The translations under genes were made by a program, and so were the position numbers. Below the pieces are notes generated by a model. That model was not told the origin of the DNA, made no database searches, and was given only the letters and a program-made list of their open reading frames with translations. DNA of 37,494 nucleotides. Source: Candidatus Zhuqueibacterota bacterium. GTDB taxonomy: Bacteria > Zhuqueibacterota > Zhuqueibacteria > Residuimicrobiales > Krinioviventaceae. The first letter of the stretch is position 1. The number at the start of each line of letters is the position of its first letter. Shown one piece after another: positions 1 through 7,586 of the stretch. The stretch lies in assembly GCA_016929295.1 (NCBI GenBank), contig JAFGJB010000307.1, positions 1 through 37,494 on the forward strand, given 5' to 3'.

Positions 1-739
1 GGTAGATGACCATGGTCACCAGAATGGACGACAGGGTGCCGATGGGAATAGAGCGGCGCGGATCTTTCAGATCGCCGGACATGTTGGCGCCGGCCATGAT
101 GCCGGTGACGGCCGGAAAAAAAATAGCAAAGACAATCCAGAATCCGGCATCCTGAAAGTCGCCGAGCATGACAAAATCTGGGACAGGTTTGGCCGGCGAC
201 AGATAGAACGAAAGGAGCGAGAAGGCCATGATGGTCATGATGAGGTATTGAATTTTGATGGCAAAGCTGGCGTTGATATAGGTGATGGCCAGAATGAAGA
301 GCGCGACAATCGTGGCGACCAGAAGATAAGGATGCTGCGGAAAGACGCGCAGCCAGCTCTCCGTGAATCCAATGATGTAAAGAGCGGCGGACAATGTCTG
401 CGCGACGTAGAGCGGAATGCCGATGCTGCCGCCCGCCTCCAGGCCGAGCGATTTGGAGATGATCGAGTAGGCGCCGCCGGCGCCGATGCGGATATTGGTG
501 GTGATGGACGACATGGAGAGGCCGGTGAAAATGGTCACCGATTTGGCGAGCAGGATGATGGCCACGGCGCCAAGAAATCCGGCATTGCCCACGACCCAGC
601 CGAGGCGCAGGTACATGATGACGCCGAGGATGGTCAACACATCCGGGGTGAAGACGCCGGCAAAGGTGCCGAATTTTTTTATCGCCGGATTGGCCTTTTC
701 GCTTTTTGTTGAATGAGTAAGAATCATCCATTTTCCCAT
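1..739 (-). CDS. SLC12-like amino acid/cation-chloride permease, C-terminus cut by window edge
   Basis: About 246 N-terminal residues of a polytopic inner-membrane transporter are present; the gene runs off base 1. Reading from the ATG at 739, the protein starts with a short polar leader, then the run FGTFAGVFTPDVLTILGVIM followed by YLRLGWVVGNAG. This is the hallmark of TM1 in the SLC12 (cation-chloride cotransporter) and related APC-superfamily permeases. Further on are a glycine-rich GAGGAYSIISKSLG helix and the segment PAVTGIMAGANMSGDLKDP, also typical of SLC12 proteins. Several hydrophobic helices are visible. The substrate (K+/Cl-, Na+/Cl- or amino acid) cannot be told from this half. 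A second ATG four codons downstream is an alternative start; no strong ribosome-binding site precedes either. It lies 73 bp behind the MscS gene on the same strand, so co-transcription with other ion-handling membrane proteins is possible. Confidence 0.85.
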   Translation of the reverse strand, partial: MGKWMILTHSTKSEKANPAIKKFGTFAGVFTPDVLTILGVIMYLRLGWVVGNAGFLGAVAIILLAKSVTIFTGLSMSSITTNIRIGAGGAYSIISKSLGLEAGGSIGIPLYVAQTLSAALYIIGFTESWLRVFPQHPYLLVATIVALFILAITYINASFAIKIQYLIMTIMAFSLLSFYLSPAKPVPDFVMLGDFQDAGFWIVFAIFFPAVTGIMAGANMSGDLKDPRRSIPIGTLSSILVTMVIY

Positions 740-812
740 TTTCTAATTTTTCTGGCAGATGAAGGGCAGTTCGGCTGCCAATCCTTGACCTAGCTTTTTC
801 CGTCGCTGCCGG

Positions 813-1934
813 TCACGTCTTGTTTTCGTCCGGCGATCGTTCCATCAGCCGTGATCTCTCATCCAGAACATCTTTTTTATATACCAGCGTGCGATGCGGG
901 AATGGTATCTCGACACCCTGACGGTCAAACTCCTCCTTGACCAGCTTGAGGAGATCGCATTTCATCACAAAGGCATCGTCGGCGTTGCGCGCCCACACCC
1001 ATGCTCGCAGAATGACGGCAGAATCAGTCAACGCGATCACACGGACGTTGACAATCGGCCTGTTCTCCGCTTTTTTTTCGTCATCGCGATTATCGAGGCA
1101 CAAGGCGTGTCGTTCCGACACCGTCTGCATGATCACCATGGCCCGGTCGATATCTGAATCGTAGCTGATGCCGACCTCCAGGTGGATGCAAATTTTTTCT
1201 TCAACCAGATGGGAATTGACGATGGTTTCCGAGTTGATCGTCGAGTTTGGAATGATGACGCGACGGTTTTCAAAATTACGTATGACGGTATGGCGCAGCG
1301 TGATATCCTCAACCTTGCCGCTGATATCCGCGCCGATCTCTATCATGTCATCGACGCGAAACGGTTTGAAAATGACGATAAAGACGCCGCTGACAATGTT
1401 GGCCAGAGCGTGCTGCGACGCAAATGCGGCAACCGCGGCGATGATGCCGGCACTTGCCAGCAGTGTTGCGCCGATGGCGCGAAGAGCCGGAATTGAATAA
1501 AAAATAAAAAACGAGGCGATGAGGAGAATGATCATATTGATGGCGTTCTTTAAAAAATTGAACGCGGTCGGATCCATTTTGAGGTTCACCGCCGATTTTC
1601 GCAGATAGCGCCCCAGGCCGAATCGCACCAGCCGCTGAAAAAAGATCGTCAAAATGATGACCGATAAGATGACGAGGAGGTAGCGGAATTCGCTGTCCAG
1701 CAGGAACTGCGCTGCCGGGATGGCGTAAAAACAGAGCAACAGCGCTGTCATCATGATGACCCAGTTGATGACGCCCAACAACAGCTTGACGGTGGATGGT
1801 TCTCCATTTAGATCATCCTCTGTCTGAAAAAGCTTGAAAAAAGCCAGTCGCACGACTCGCTGAAGGATAACCGCCGCCGCCACGATGATGACAATGTACA
1901 GTATGTGGAGCCAATTCTCCGCAAAAAATTCCAT
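813..1934 (-). CDS. MscS-family mechanosensitive channel
   Basis: A 373-residue small-conductance mechanosensitive channel, expected in the inner membrane as a heptameric osmotic safety valve. About four hydrophobic helices fall near residues 8-25, 50-70, 84-103 and 127-150. They are followed by the Gly/Ala-rich pore helix (SAGIIAAVAAFASQHALANI, about residues 160-180) and then the beta domain (FKPFRVDDMIEIG). The C-terminal third is soluble (IPNSTINSETIVN and the following cytoplasmic domain). The open frame extends 30 codons further upstream, but the ATG at 1934 is preceded by GAGAGGTG at good distance and begins just before TM1, so I prefer it. Length is slightly above E. coli MscS (286 residues) because of two additional N-terminal helices. 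It sits between UPF0316 and SLC12-like genes on the same strand. Confidence 0.9.
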   Translation of the reverse strand: MEFFAENWLHILYIVIIVAAAVILQRVVRLAFFKLFQTEDDLNGEPSTVKLLLGVINWVIMMTALLLCFYAIPAAQFLLDSEFRYLLVILSVIILTIFFQRLVRFGLGRYLRKSAVNLKMDPTAFNFLKNAINMIILLIASFFIFYSIPALRAIGATLLASAGIIAAVAAFASQHALANIVSGVFIVIFKPFRVDDMIEIGADISGKVEDITLRHTVIRNFENRRVIIPNSTINSETIVNSHLVEEKICIHLEVGISYDSDIDRAMVIMQTVSERHALCLDNRDDEKKAENRPIVNVRVIALTDSAVILRAWVWARNADDAFVMKCDLLKLVKEEFDRQGVEIPFPHRTLVYKKDVLDERSRLMERSPDENKT

Positions 1935-2027
1935 CGTGCACCTCTCAATCCATTCGGTCGGCATGGCCAGGAGAGCCGCATGCCGAGTCAGGCTGTCATA
2001 AAAAATGGCTTTTGCTATGTTCAATTT

Positions 2028-2600
2028 TCATTTTCGCGGTGTGAGAAAGAATCGCTTGAAACGGAATTTTTTGCCGACCGGCATGACGGTTTTACTGGCA
2101 TAGGCGATGTCTTCAACGGTATAAAATGCTTGCGGATTGTACTCGCGGATCCGGGCGGCAATGTTGTCAATTTCTTTCCGCTTGATGATGGTGAAAACGA
2201 CACTCACCGGGCCACTGACGCCAAATGCGGGGACATCTGTCACAACATAGCCTGACTCCCGCAGCGCATCCACCAACGAAACCGCCGACTTGGCGGTGAT
2301 GATCCGAATGAGCACTGTGCCCATGGCCAGCTTTTGGTCGATCAGCATGCCTATCCAGCTGCCTGTCGCAAAGCCTAAAGCGTAGGCAATGTAGTACTGT
2401 GGCTTGTCGACGTTTTGCACGATTTTTGTGATGACGATAATCCACAGCAGGACCTCGAAAAAACCGAGGATCGGCACAAGCATCTTGTTGCCCTTGGCTA
2501 AAAAGATGATTCGCAGCGTGCCGATGGGGACATCGATGATACGCACCAAAAAAATTAACAGCGGGTAAATGACAATAGTGTAAATATCCTGGGATTCCAC
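2028..2600 (-). CDS. UPF0316 family membrane protein (DUF5698 plus DUF2179)
   Basis: A 190-residue protein with three N-terminal hydrophobic segments. A conserved stretch RIIDVPIGTLRIIFLAKGNK lies in the first, and a soluble alpha/beta C-terminal half begins near LAMGTVLIRIITAKSA. This matches the UPF0316 arrangement (DUF5698 membrane part followed by a DUF2179 cytosolic domain), a family with no established biochemical role. The longest frame starts at a GTG at 2627. However, AAAAGGGA lies 7-8 bp before a second GTG at 2600, which puts the start directly before the first membrane helix, as is usual for the family. An ATG five bases upstream of it is out of frame. The gene precedes MscS with a 93-bp gap. 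Function unknown. Confidence 0.8.
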   Translation of the reverse strand: MESQDIYTIVIYPLLIFLVRIIDVPIGTLRIIFLAKGNKMLVPILGFFEVLLWIIVITKIVQNVDKPQYYIAYALGFATGSWIGMLIDQKLAMGTVLIRIITAKSAVSLVDALRESGYVVTDVPAFGVSGPVSVVFTIIKRKEIDNIAARIREYNPQAFYTVEDIAYASKTVMPVGKKFRFKRFFLTPRK

Positions 2601-2786
2601 GGCATATTCCCTTTTGTTGGGCCTCACGGGACGGCCGATGTTCTGATGGTGATATTTTTTGAAAGCATGCCCACTATCGTTAGCCCGTCAACTCGCGACT
2701 GAACGTTCCGGAGCGCACGAACAGGATAGCGATGCCCCGCAAACATTCGCAGGCAAGAACAGCTGCCATAGCGCAGTTATACCTGA

Positions 2787-3056
2787 TCAGGTCATCCGGG
2801 TGGGCGCCAGATTTTCAATCCATTGGACATCGATGATTTTATGGCCTACCACATCCTCTCCAATGACCGTGCCGCGAATGTGGACGATTTGATCCACTCG
2901 CCTCATCACCTCGGCATCCTGCTCGCCTTCAATCAGATATTTTTCAAAGCTGTCCGTCTGGATGGCCACCTGAAGGATATTGCCGCGCCGATCCCATTGG
3001 GCTGGGATGACAACCCCGCGAATTTCAATGCTGTCAGTGGAATTGGCGGCTTGCAT
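2787..3056 (-). CDS. small conserved-looking hypothetical protein, partner of the pseudo-receiver
   Basis: An 89-residue soluble protein that I do not recognise. It has a beta-rich pattern: an N-terminal strand pair (SIEIRGVVIPAQWD, GNILQVAIQTD), a helical middle (EKYLIEGEQDAEVMRRVDQI) and a C-terminal strand pair (VHIRGTVIGEDVVGHKIIDV). The last part resembles a small OB-like or SH3-like barrel repeated around a helix, but that is a guess from hydrophobicity. The ATG at 3056 has AGGTG seven bases upstream; a GTG at 3062 is the alternative. It begins 8 bp after the stop of the receiver-like gene, so the two are almost certainly one transcript. No membrane segment or signal peptide is visible. 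Confidence 0.7.
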   Translation of the reverse strand: MQAANSTDSIEIRGVVIPAQWDRRGNILQVAIQTDSFEKYLIEGEQDAEVMRRVDQIVHIRGTVIGEDVVGHKIIDVQWIENLAPTRMT

Positions 3057-3064
3057 AGTCACAC

Positions 3065-3466
3065 CTATTCGATAAATTCAACTTCCTGTTCCGAGCTGGA
3101 ATCCCGGTAAATCGTCGGCTGTCCGGCGAGCGCAGCAATTCTGGCGACAAGGTCGTCCACTTTCGAATCGTTCGCCATAAAAAATGTATTTCCGTCAAGC
3201 TCTTGCAGATAGGGGCTCTTGTCACTGTCGATGAGGATGAGCGGCGTGTAGCGATGATATCTCTTTATAGCCTGGAACTTGCGCCCGCGAGCGGGATCTT
3301 TCGCCTTGACATCCCAGACAATGCACTGCACGCCAAACACGGACATCTCGCGCAATCCGTCCATCACATTCTCATCAATGACGACCTGATAGCCTCGCTG
3401 ACGGAGCTGAACAGTACACTCTTTGAAATAATCGCTGTTCTTTGCAATGAGCAATATTTTCGACAT
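3065..3466 (-). CDS. stand-alone degenerate response-regulator receiver domain
   Basis: A 133-residue protein consisting of one receiver-like fold. Beta-1 is KILLIAKNS, where the usual acidic pair is replaced by K9-N10. The helix-1 region DYFKECTVQLRQRGYQ follows, then CIVWDVKAKDPARG, with D52 at the phospho-acceptor position. The normal K-P dipeptide at the end of beta-5 is absent (FFMANDSKVDD). With the acidic pocket and lysine both missing, classic Mg-dependent phosphorylation is doubtful, so I call it a pseudo-receiver; partner binding is an inference. The start is well supported: AGGAGA lies seven bases before the ATG at 3466, whereas the longer frame back to 3523 would run through the promoter-like site. 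It heads a two-gene unit with the small unknown protein at 2787-3056. Confidence 0.75.
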   Translation of the reverse strand: MSKILLIAKNSDYFKECTVQLRQRGYQVVIDENVMDGLREMSVFGVQCIVWDVKAKDPARGRKFQAIKRYHRYTPLILIDSDKSPYLQELDGNTFFMANDSKVDDLVARIAALAGQPTIYRDSSSEQEVEFIE

Positions 3467-3507
3467 TCTGTTCTCCTCTTTTTCCGGCCGTTTCATTCGT
3501 GGCGGTG

Positions 3508-3522
3508 ACAATTCTCGTGCCA
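3508..3522 (-). promoter_or_regulatory. sigma-54 (-24/-12) promoter-like element
   Basis: On the minus strand the sequence TGGCACGAGAATTGT matches the RpoN consensus TGGCACG-N4-TTGC with the strict spacing intact. The only mismatch is T instead of C at the -12 position. The predicted transcript start would be about 30 bp before the ATG of the pseudo-receiver gene. A sigma-54 activator gene lies just upstream (3819-5225). The weak point is that the -12 C is usually well conserved. Confidence 0.45.
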
Positions 3523-3818
3523 TAGTACAAAGTGCCGTAAAATCAACAACTTGAGTTGATATGCACTTTTTTAAAATCGGAATTCATAGATCTGATAATT
3601 AACGTGAGATACACAGTGAAAACAAGAGTTACATCTTCTTTGCCGCTATTGAATATCTATGGGATGAAGCACTGTTTTTTATCTATTTATAAATATGACT
3701 CTTACAAATGAATCTAAGGACAATATAAGTATCGGAACTTTTAATTCCGATTTAAAAAAATCAGCCTTTTGAATTCCGGTATGGAAAATTGCGGTGTGCG
3801 CATTCGCTTTTCGGTACA
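3523..3818. other. AT-rich non-coding spacer with small dyads
   Basis: No convincing gene is seen here. The stretch is AT-rich compared with its neighbours. It contains ATCAAC-N7-GTTGAT near 3542 and a 7-bp stem ATCGGAA-N7-TTCCGAT at 3731-3751. Neither stem is followed by a T-run in the direction needed to end the upstream sigma-54 activator gene, so operator or upstream-activator-site roles are as likely as termination. The region separates the activator gene from the sigma-54-like promoter it might serve. Confidence 0.4.
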
Positions 3819-5225
3819 CTATTTTTTCTTGAATTCTTCCTTTCGAATGCCATATTTGGTTAAAAGCTTGTGCAGCTGCCGGGGGCCGATGCCTGCTGCG
3901 CGCGCAGTGGCATTAATCTTTCCCCGGTGATTCGCTAGCTGCTCCTTGAGGTACTCTCTTTCAATTCGTTCGAGCTCTCGGCTGCGAATGTGCGCCAGCG
4001 TGAGCGATGTATCAATCTGACGCGCGTGCGTCATTTTATTCTGAAACAGTTCATTTGGAAAATTTTCGCGCGTCAGGAGTGAGCTTGTGGCGATGATATA
4101 GGCGCGTTCGATGATGTTCTCCAGTTCCCGGATATTGCCCGGCCATGTATATTCCTGCAAGGCATTCACAATCTGCGGATGAACGCCGTGGATATTCTTG
4201 CCATAGAATCGATCCAGTTTTTTGATAAACTGTTCGACGAGGAGAGGAATATCGCCGGCGCGCTCCCGCAGAGGTGGAATTTCAATCGGGAAGACATTGA
4301 GGCGATAATAGAGGTCATTACGAAACTCTCCTCTTTTCACCATCGCTTTTAAATCCGCATTGGTGGCAACAATGATGCGTACGTCGGCATTCAGCGTCAC
4401 TTCACCGCCGACACGTTGAAATGTCCGATCTTGTACGATTTGCAGCAATTTGATCTGCATGGCGGACGAGATGGTGCCGATTTCATCTAATAATATCGTC
4501 CCCTTGTCGGCGATCTCGAACTTGCCCAATTTTCGCCGCACCGCACCGGTGAAGGCGCCTTTTTCATGGCCGAACAGCTCACTTTCCAGCAAGGTGTCAG
4601 GGATTGCGCCGCAATGCACGCTGATGAACTGTTTATCCCGTCTGGTGCTGTGCTGATGAATGAGATTAGCGATGATGCTCTTGCCGGTTCCTGTCTCGCC
4701 GGTCAGAAGGACAGTGCTTTCGGACTGACTGACTGAGCGGATTTTATTGTAAACCTCTCGCATGATCGGCGAGTTCGTCCGTAACAGAGCCAGAGATTCA
4801 TTGTTCCAGAACTTGTCGCGCAAATAGTCCAGCTCGGACTGCAGGCGAATGTTTTCATTGATTTGATCGACGAGTAGTTTTATTTCATTTGCCGAAACAG
4901 GAAAAGTCAAATAATCCGTCGCGCCGGCCTGCACGGCGCGGATGGCCGAACGCACTCTGCCGGGCGGACACAGCATGATTATTTCGACAGTGGGATAGAG
5001 CCGCCAGAAAGCACTCAACTGCTCTCGCAGTTCAGCCTGGGTGGTCAGATTGACGAGCTCGACATCCAGAAAAATGAATTCGCATCGTTTTGTCCGGCAT
5101 TTTTCCAGACTATCAGCCAAGCTGCGGCTCTCTTCGACAATGAACTGCTCGCCAAAAGCATCGCGGATTGCCTGAACGGCATCGTTGTTGTCAGTTGCTG
5201 CGAGGATGTATTGATTGGTTTTCAT
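3819..5225 (-). CDS. sigma-54-dependent transcriptional activator, NtrC type, with degenerate receiver
   Basis: A 468-residue three-domain regulator. The N-terminal receiver (1-120) keeps the phospho-acceptor D54 (FIFLDVEL) and one acidic residue (D12). The conserved lysine before the proline is F108 (YLTFPV), so phospho-switching is questionable. The AAA+ domain (about 150-385) has Walker A GETGTGKS (176-183), the sigma-54 contact loop GAFTGA (223-228) and Walker B LLDE (245-248). It ends with the arginine-rich PLRERAGDIP and WPGNIRELENIIERA motifs. A Fis-type helix-turn-helix lies at the C-terminus (KINATARAAGIGPRQLHKLL). The start is ambiguous between ATGs at 5231 and 5225; I chose 5225 for ribosome-site spacing and family fit. 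It follows corA by 20 bp and is likely co-transcribed. Sigma-54 use elsewhere in the genome is implied. Confidence 0.92.
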   Translation of the reverse strand: MKTNQYILAATDNNDAVQAIRDAFGEQFIVEESRSLADSLEKCRTKRCEFIFLDVELVNLTTQAELREQLSAFWRLYPTVEIIMLCPPGRVRSAIRAVQAGATDYLTFPVSANEIKLLVDQINENIRLQSELDYLRDKFWNNESLALLRTNSPIMREVYNKIRSVSQSESTVLLTGETGTGKSIIANLIHQHSTRRDKQFISVHCGAIPDTLLESELFGHEKGAFTGAVRRKLGKFEIADKGTILLDEIGTISSAMQIKLLQIVQDRTFQRVGGEVTLNADVRIIVATNADLKAMVKRGEFRNDLYYRLNVFPIEIPPLRERAGDIPLLVEQFIKKLDRFYGKNIHGVHPQIVNALQEYTWPGNIRELENIIERAYIIATSSLLTRENFPNELFQNKMTHARQIDTSLTLAHIRSRELERIEREYLKEQLANHRGKINATARAAGIGPRQLHKLLTKYGIRKEEFKKK

Positions 5226-5245
5226 GCGCATATTCTCAAGCCGGA

Positions 5246-6340
5246 TCACAGCCACTTTTTATGACGAAAAAAAAGGATCATGCCGATAACTATCAAAAGC
5301 ATGACGCCGAGCAGAGAAAAATAGCCGTACTTGTAATTAAGCTCGGGCATATAGACGAAATTCATTCCATAGAGCCCCGCCAGAAAACCTAATGGAATAA
5401 AGATCGTACTCATGATGGTCAATACTTTCATCACCTCGTTCATTCGATGACTGACCTGTGAAAGGTATGTATCCAGCAATCCAGATACCAACTCGCGTTG
5501 CGTCTCCAGAGAATCGATGACCTGGATTGTATGGTCATACAAATCACGTAAAAAGACATTGGTATCATCTGATATCAAATTGACATCCCCGCTCAACAGG
5601 ATGTTGGTTACATCACGCAATGGCCGCACCAATTTACGAAATGTGATGACCTGGCGTTTGAGATGATGAATCTCTTCCACATGATAGCGGGTTGGATTGC
5701 TAATGACATTTCGCTCCAGACGCTCGAATTGATCGGCTAGCGCATCAATCACGATAAAATAGTGATCAACAACCAAATCGAGCAGGGTGTAAAGAAAATA
5801 ATCTGCGCTGTATTTTCGCATTCGCCCCTTTGGATTTTCCAAACGCCGCATGATCGGATCAAAATAGGCCGCGTCAGTTTCCTGAAACGAGATGATCAAA
5901 TTGTCGAGCAGAATAAAGCTGATATGTTCCGATTTCAGTTCACCGTTTTCTTCGTCATACGTCAACATTTTCGTGATGATAAAAAGATAGTCCTCAAATT
6001 CTTCGATTTTCGGCGACTGATGCAGATTGACAACATCTTCAAGAACAAGGGAATGAATCGAAAACGCATCACCAACCATCTGTAACAGCTCCGTATCATG
6101 CAGCCCTTGAATGTGCAGCCAACGCTTACTCTCCCGTTGCTCCGGCAGTTCCGTGAAAACCGCAATCTCCCGGCGATCAACCTTTTCAGCGTTAAAATCT
6201 GTCACAATAATCGTAGTCGTCGCAATTTTCTTTTCACCTGTATAAACTAGTGATCCGGGAGTTAAACCTATCTTTCTGGCGCTCCTGTACTTGTTCATGC
6301 TTTTAGAAAGTAGATTCTTGGAAAATAGCTTCTTTTTCAT
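5246..6340 (-). CDS. corA: CorA-family magnesium/cobalt transporter
   Basis: A 364-residue CorA-type divalent cation channel. A large cytoplasmic alpha/beta and coiled-helical domain (about 1-300) includes LHIQGLHDTELLQMVGDAF and VLEDVVN, typical of the family. Two C-terminal transmembrane helices follow. The first ends in the ion-selectivity signature YGMN (in GLYGMNFVYMPELNYKYG), and a short positively charged tail follows the second (RHKKWL). The length is typical for the family. The start ATG at 6340 has GGGGAAG about seven bases upstream. The next gene in the same direction is the sigma-54 activator; the pairing of the two is unusual and no functional link is known to me. Confidence 0.93.
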   Translation of the reverse strand: MKKKLFSKNLLSKSMNKYRSARKIGLTPGSLVYTGEKKIATTTIIVTDFNAEKVDRREIAVFTELPEQRESKRWLHIQGLHDTELLQMVGDAFSIHSLVLEDVVNLHQSPKIEEFEDYLFIITKMLTYDEENGELKSEHISFILLDNLIISFQETDAAYFDPIMRRLENPKGRMRKYSADYFLYTLLDLVVDHYFIVIDALADQFERLERNVISNPTRYHVEEIHHLKRQVITFRKLVRPLRDVTNILLSGDVNLISDDTNVFLRDLYDHTIQVIDSLETQRELVSGLLDTYLSQVSHRMNEVMKVLTIMSTIFIPLGFLAGLYGMNFVYMPELNYKYGYFSLLGVMLLIVIGMILFFRHKKWL

Positions 6341-6441
6341 CTTTACTTCCCCGGTTTCCCGGATGTCGCACTACCACCGGCTGCAGCGGTTTCGGTGGTT
6401 ATATTATTTGTCTTCTAATCTCAATAACTAAAAAAAACAAA

Positions 6442-6466
6442 ATGTTGTAGATTTGTAATATAGAGC
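6442..6466 (+). repeat. interspersed intergenic repeat, copy 1
   Basis: ATGTTGTAGATTTGTAATAT and the following AGAGC align base for base with two other copies at 9604-9628 and 35361-35385 (common core ATG-YTRYWG-ATTTGTA). About 50 bp before it lies TCGGTGGTT, which also precedes the second copy. The repeat sits in the 188-bp spacer between corA and the antiporter gene; nothing else is recognisable there apart from AT-rich DNA. Confidence 0.6.
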
Positions 6467-6528
6467 AAGCATGCGAAACAGTGAAACCAACGTTAAAGCA
6501 ATAAAAATTAACAGCCTAAAATTTATAG

Positions 6529-7491
6529 CTATGAAGCCGTGACAAACAGATAAAGCGTATAGAATATATAGATGCCCAGAAAACAAAAGGCCATGCCGCG
6601 GCTGATGCGATGATTCGCTCCGGCGAAAACGCTGAGAAAGAGCGCCAGTGAGGCCAAAATCAGCATGGCGATGTCGATGTTCAAAGTCGAATCGAATGGC
6701 ATGGGGCGAATGGTTGAGGTAACGCCTAAAATAAAAAAAATATTGAATATATTGGAGCCAACGACGTTGCCAATGGCAATATCGGCATTGTTTTTATAGG
6801 CAGCGACGGCTGAAGTAAACAATTCCGGCAGTGATGTGCCGATGGCGACGATGGTGAGACCGATTATTTTTTCACTCAGGCCAAAATAGTGTGCCATGCG
6901 AATCGCATTATCCACCACAAGCCCTCCACCGATTAAGAGACCGCTGAGACCAAGACTGATATACAAAATAATTTTGAACAGGTTCTGTTTTTTAATTTCC
7001 GGCAAATTATTGACTTCGATTTTGGGAAAACCGAACGTATAGACGATGAAAATGATAAAAAACAGCAAAAGGACGAAGCCGTCATTGCGCGCAAGAATAT
7101 TTTCAGAGTCGGAGAAAAAATAGTCGTTACATAAAAAGAGAATGGCAAATACAGCCATGAGTGAGAAGGGTATTTCACGTAACACTGTATTGCGCTGGGC
7201 TTGCAAAGGACGAATCATGGCGGCGATACCGAGAATGAGCAGAATGTTGATGATATTGCTGCCAATGATATTGCCAAAACTGAGGTCTGCGCTGTCTTTG
7301 ATAGCAGCGATGACATTCACAATCAATTCCGGTGACGATGTGCCGAAAGAGACTATCGTCAAGCCAATGACAAGCGGCGAGACACGAAATTTCATCGCCA
7401 AAGCTGACGCACCGTCAACGAGAAAATCCGCACCTTTGATGAGCAAGGTAAAGCCGACGATGAGTAACAGCACAGATAAAGCAAGCGACAT
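6529..7491 (-). CDS. CaCA-family Na+/Ca2+ (cation/proton) antiporter, YrbG-like
   Basis: A 320-residue inner-membrane antiporter with the internal duplication of the CaCA superfamily. The first alpha repeat contains GADFLVDGASALA and GTSSPELIVNVIAA with GNIIGSNIINILLILG. The second contains GLTIVAIGTSLPELFTSA with IGNVVGSNIFNIFFILG. About ten hydrophobic helices are spread over the sequence, with a short charged loop between the halves (PKIEVNNLPEIKKQNL). Length and motifs match bacterial YrbG/CaxA-like proteins; the actual ion is not determined. GTG and ATG are adjacent at the start; I use the ATG at 7491, with GTGAG six bases upstream. It follows the metallo-beta-lactamase gene by 95 bp on the same strand. 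Confidence 0.93.
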   Translation of the reverse strand: MSLALSVLLLIVGFTLLIKGADFLVDGASALAMKFRVSPLVIGLTIVSFGTSSPELIVNVIAAIKDSADLSFGNIIGSNIINILLILGIAAMIRPLQAQRNTVLREIPFSLMAVFAILFLCNDYFFSDSENILARNDGFVLLLFFIIFIVYTFGFPKIEVNNLPEIKKQNLFKIILYISLGLSGLLIGGGLVVDNAIRMAHYFGLSEKIIGLTIVAIGTSLPELFTSAVAAYKNNADIAIGNVVGSNIFNIFFILGVTSTIRPMPFDSTLNIDIAMLILASLALFLSVFAGANHRISRGMAFCFLGIYIFYTLYLFVTAS

Positions 7492-7586
7492 CACTTTCTC
7501 ACTTTTTCAGTTTCCACACCATGAAAAATATTCAAATCGATTTCGCAGCATTCTCTGTTCCATCATTTCTTCGCGGACGGGCAAAC

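Noticed and set aside
3731-3751. 7-bp hairpin as terminator of the sigma-54 activator gene
   Set aside because: No T-run follows on the minus strand, and a run of A follows on the plus strand; left as a dyad of unknown role.
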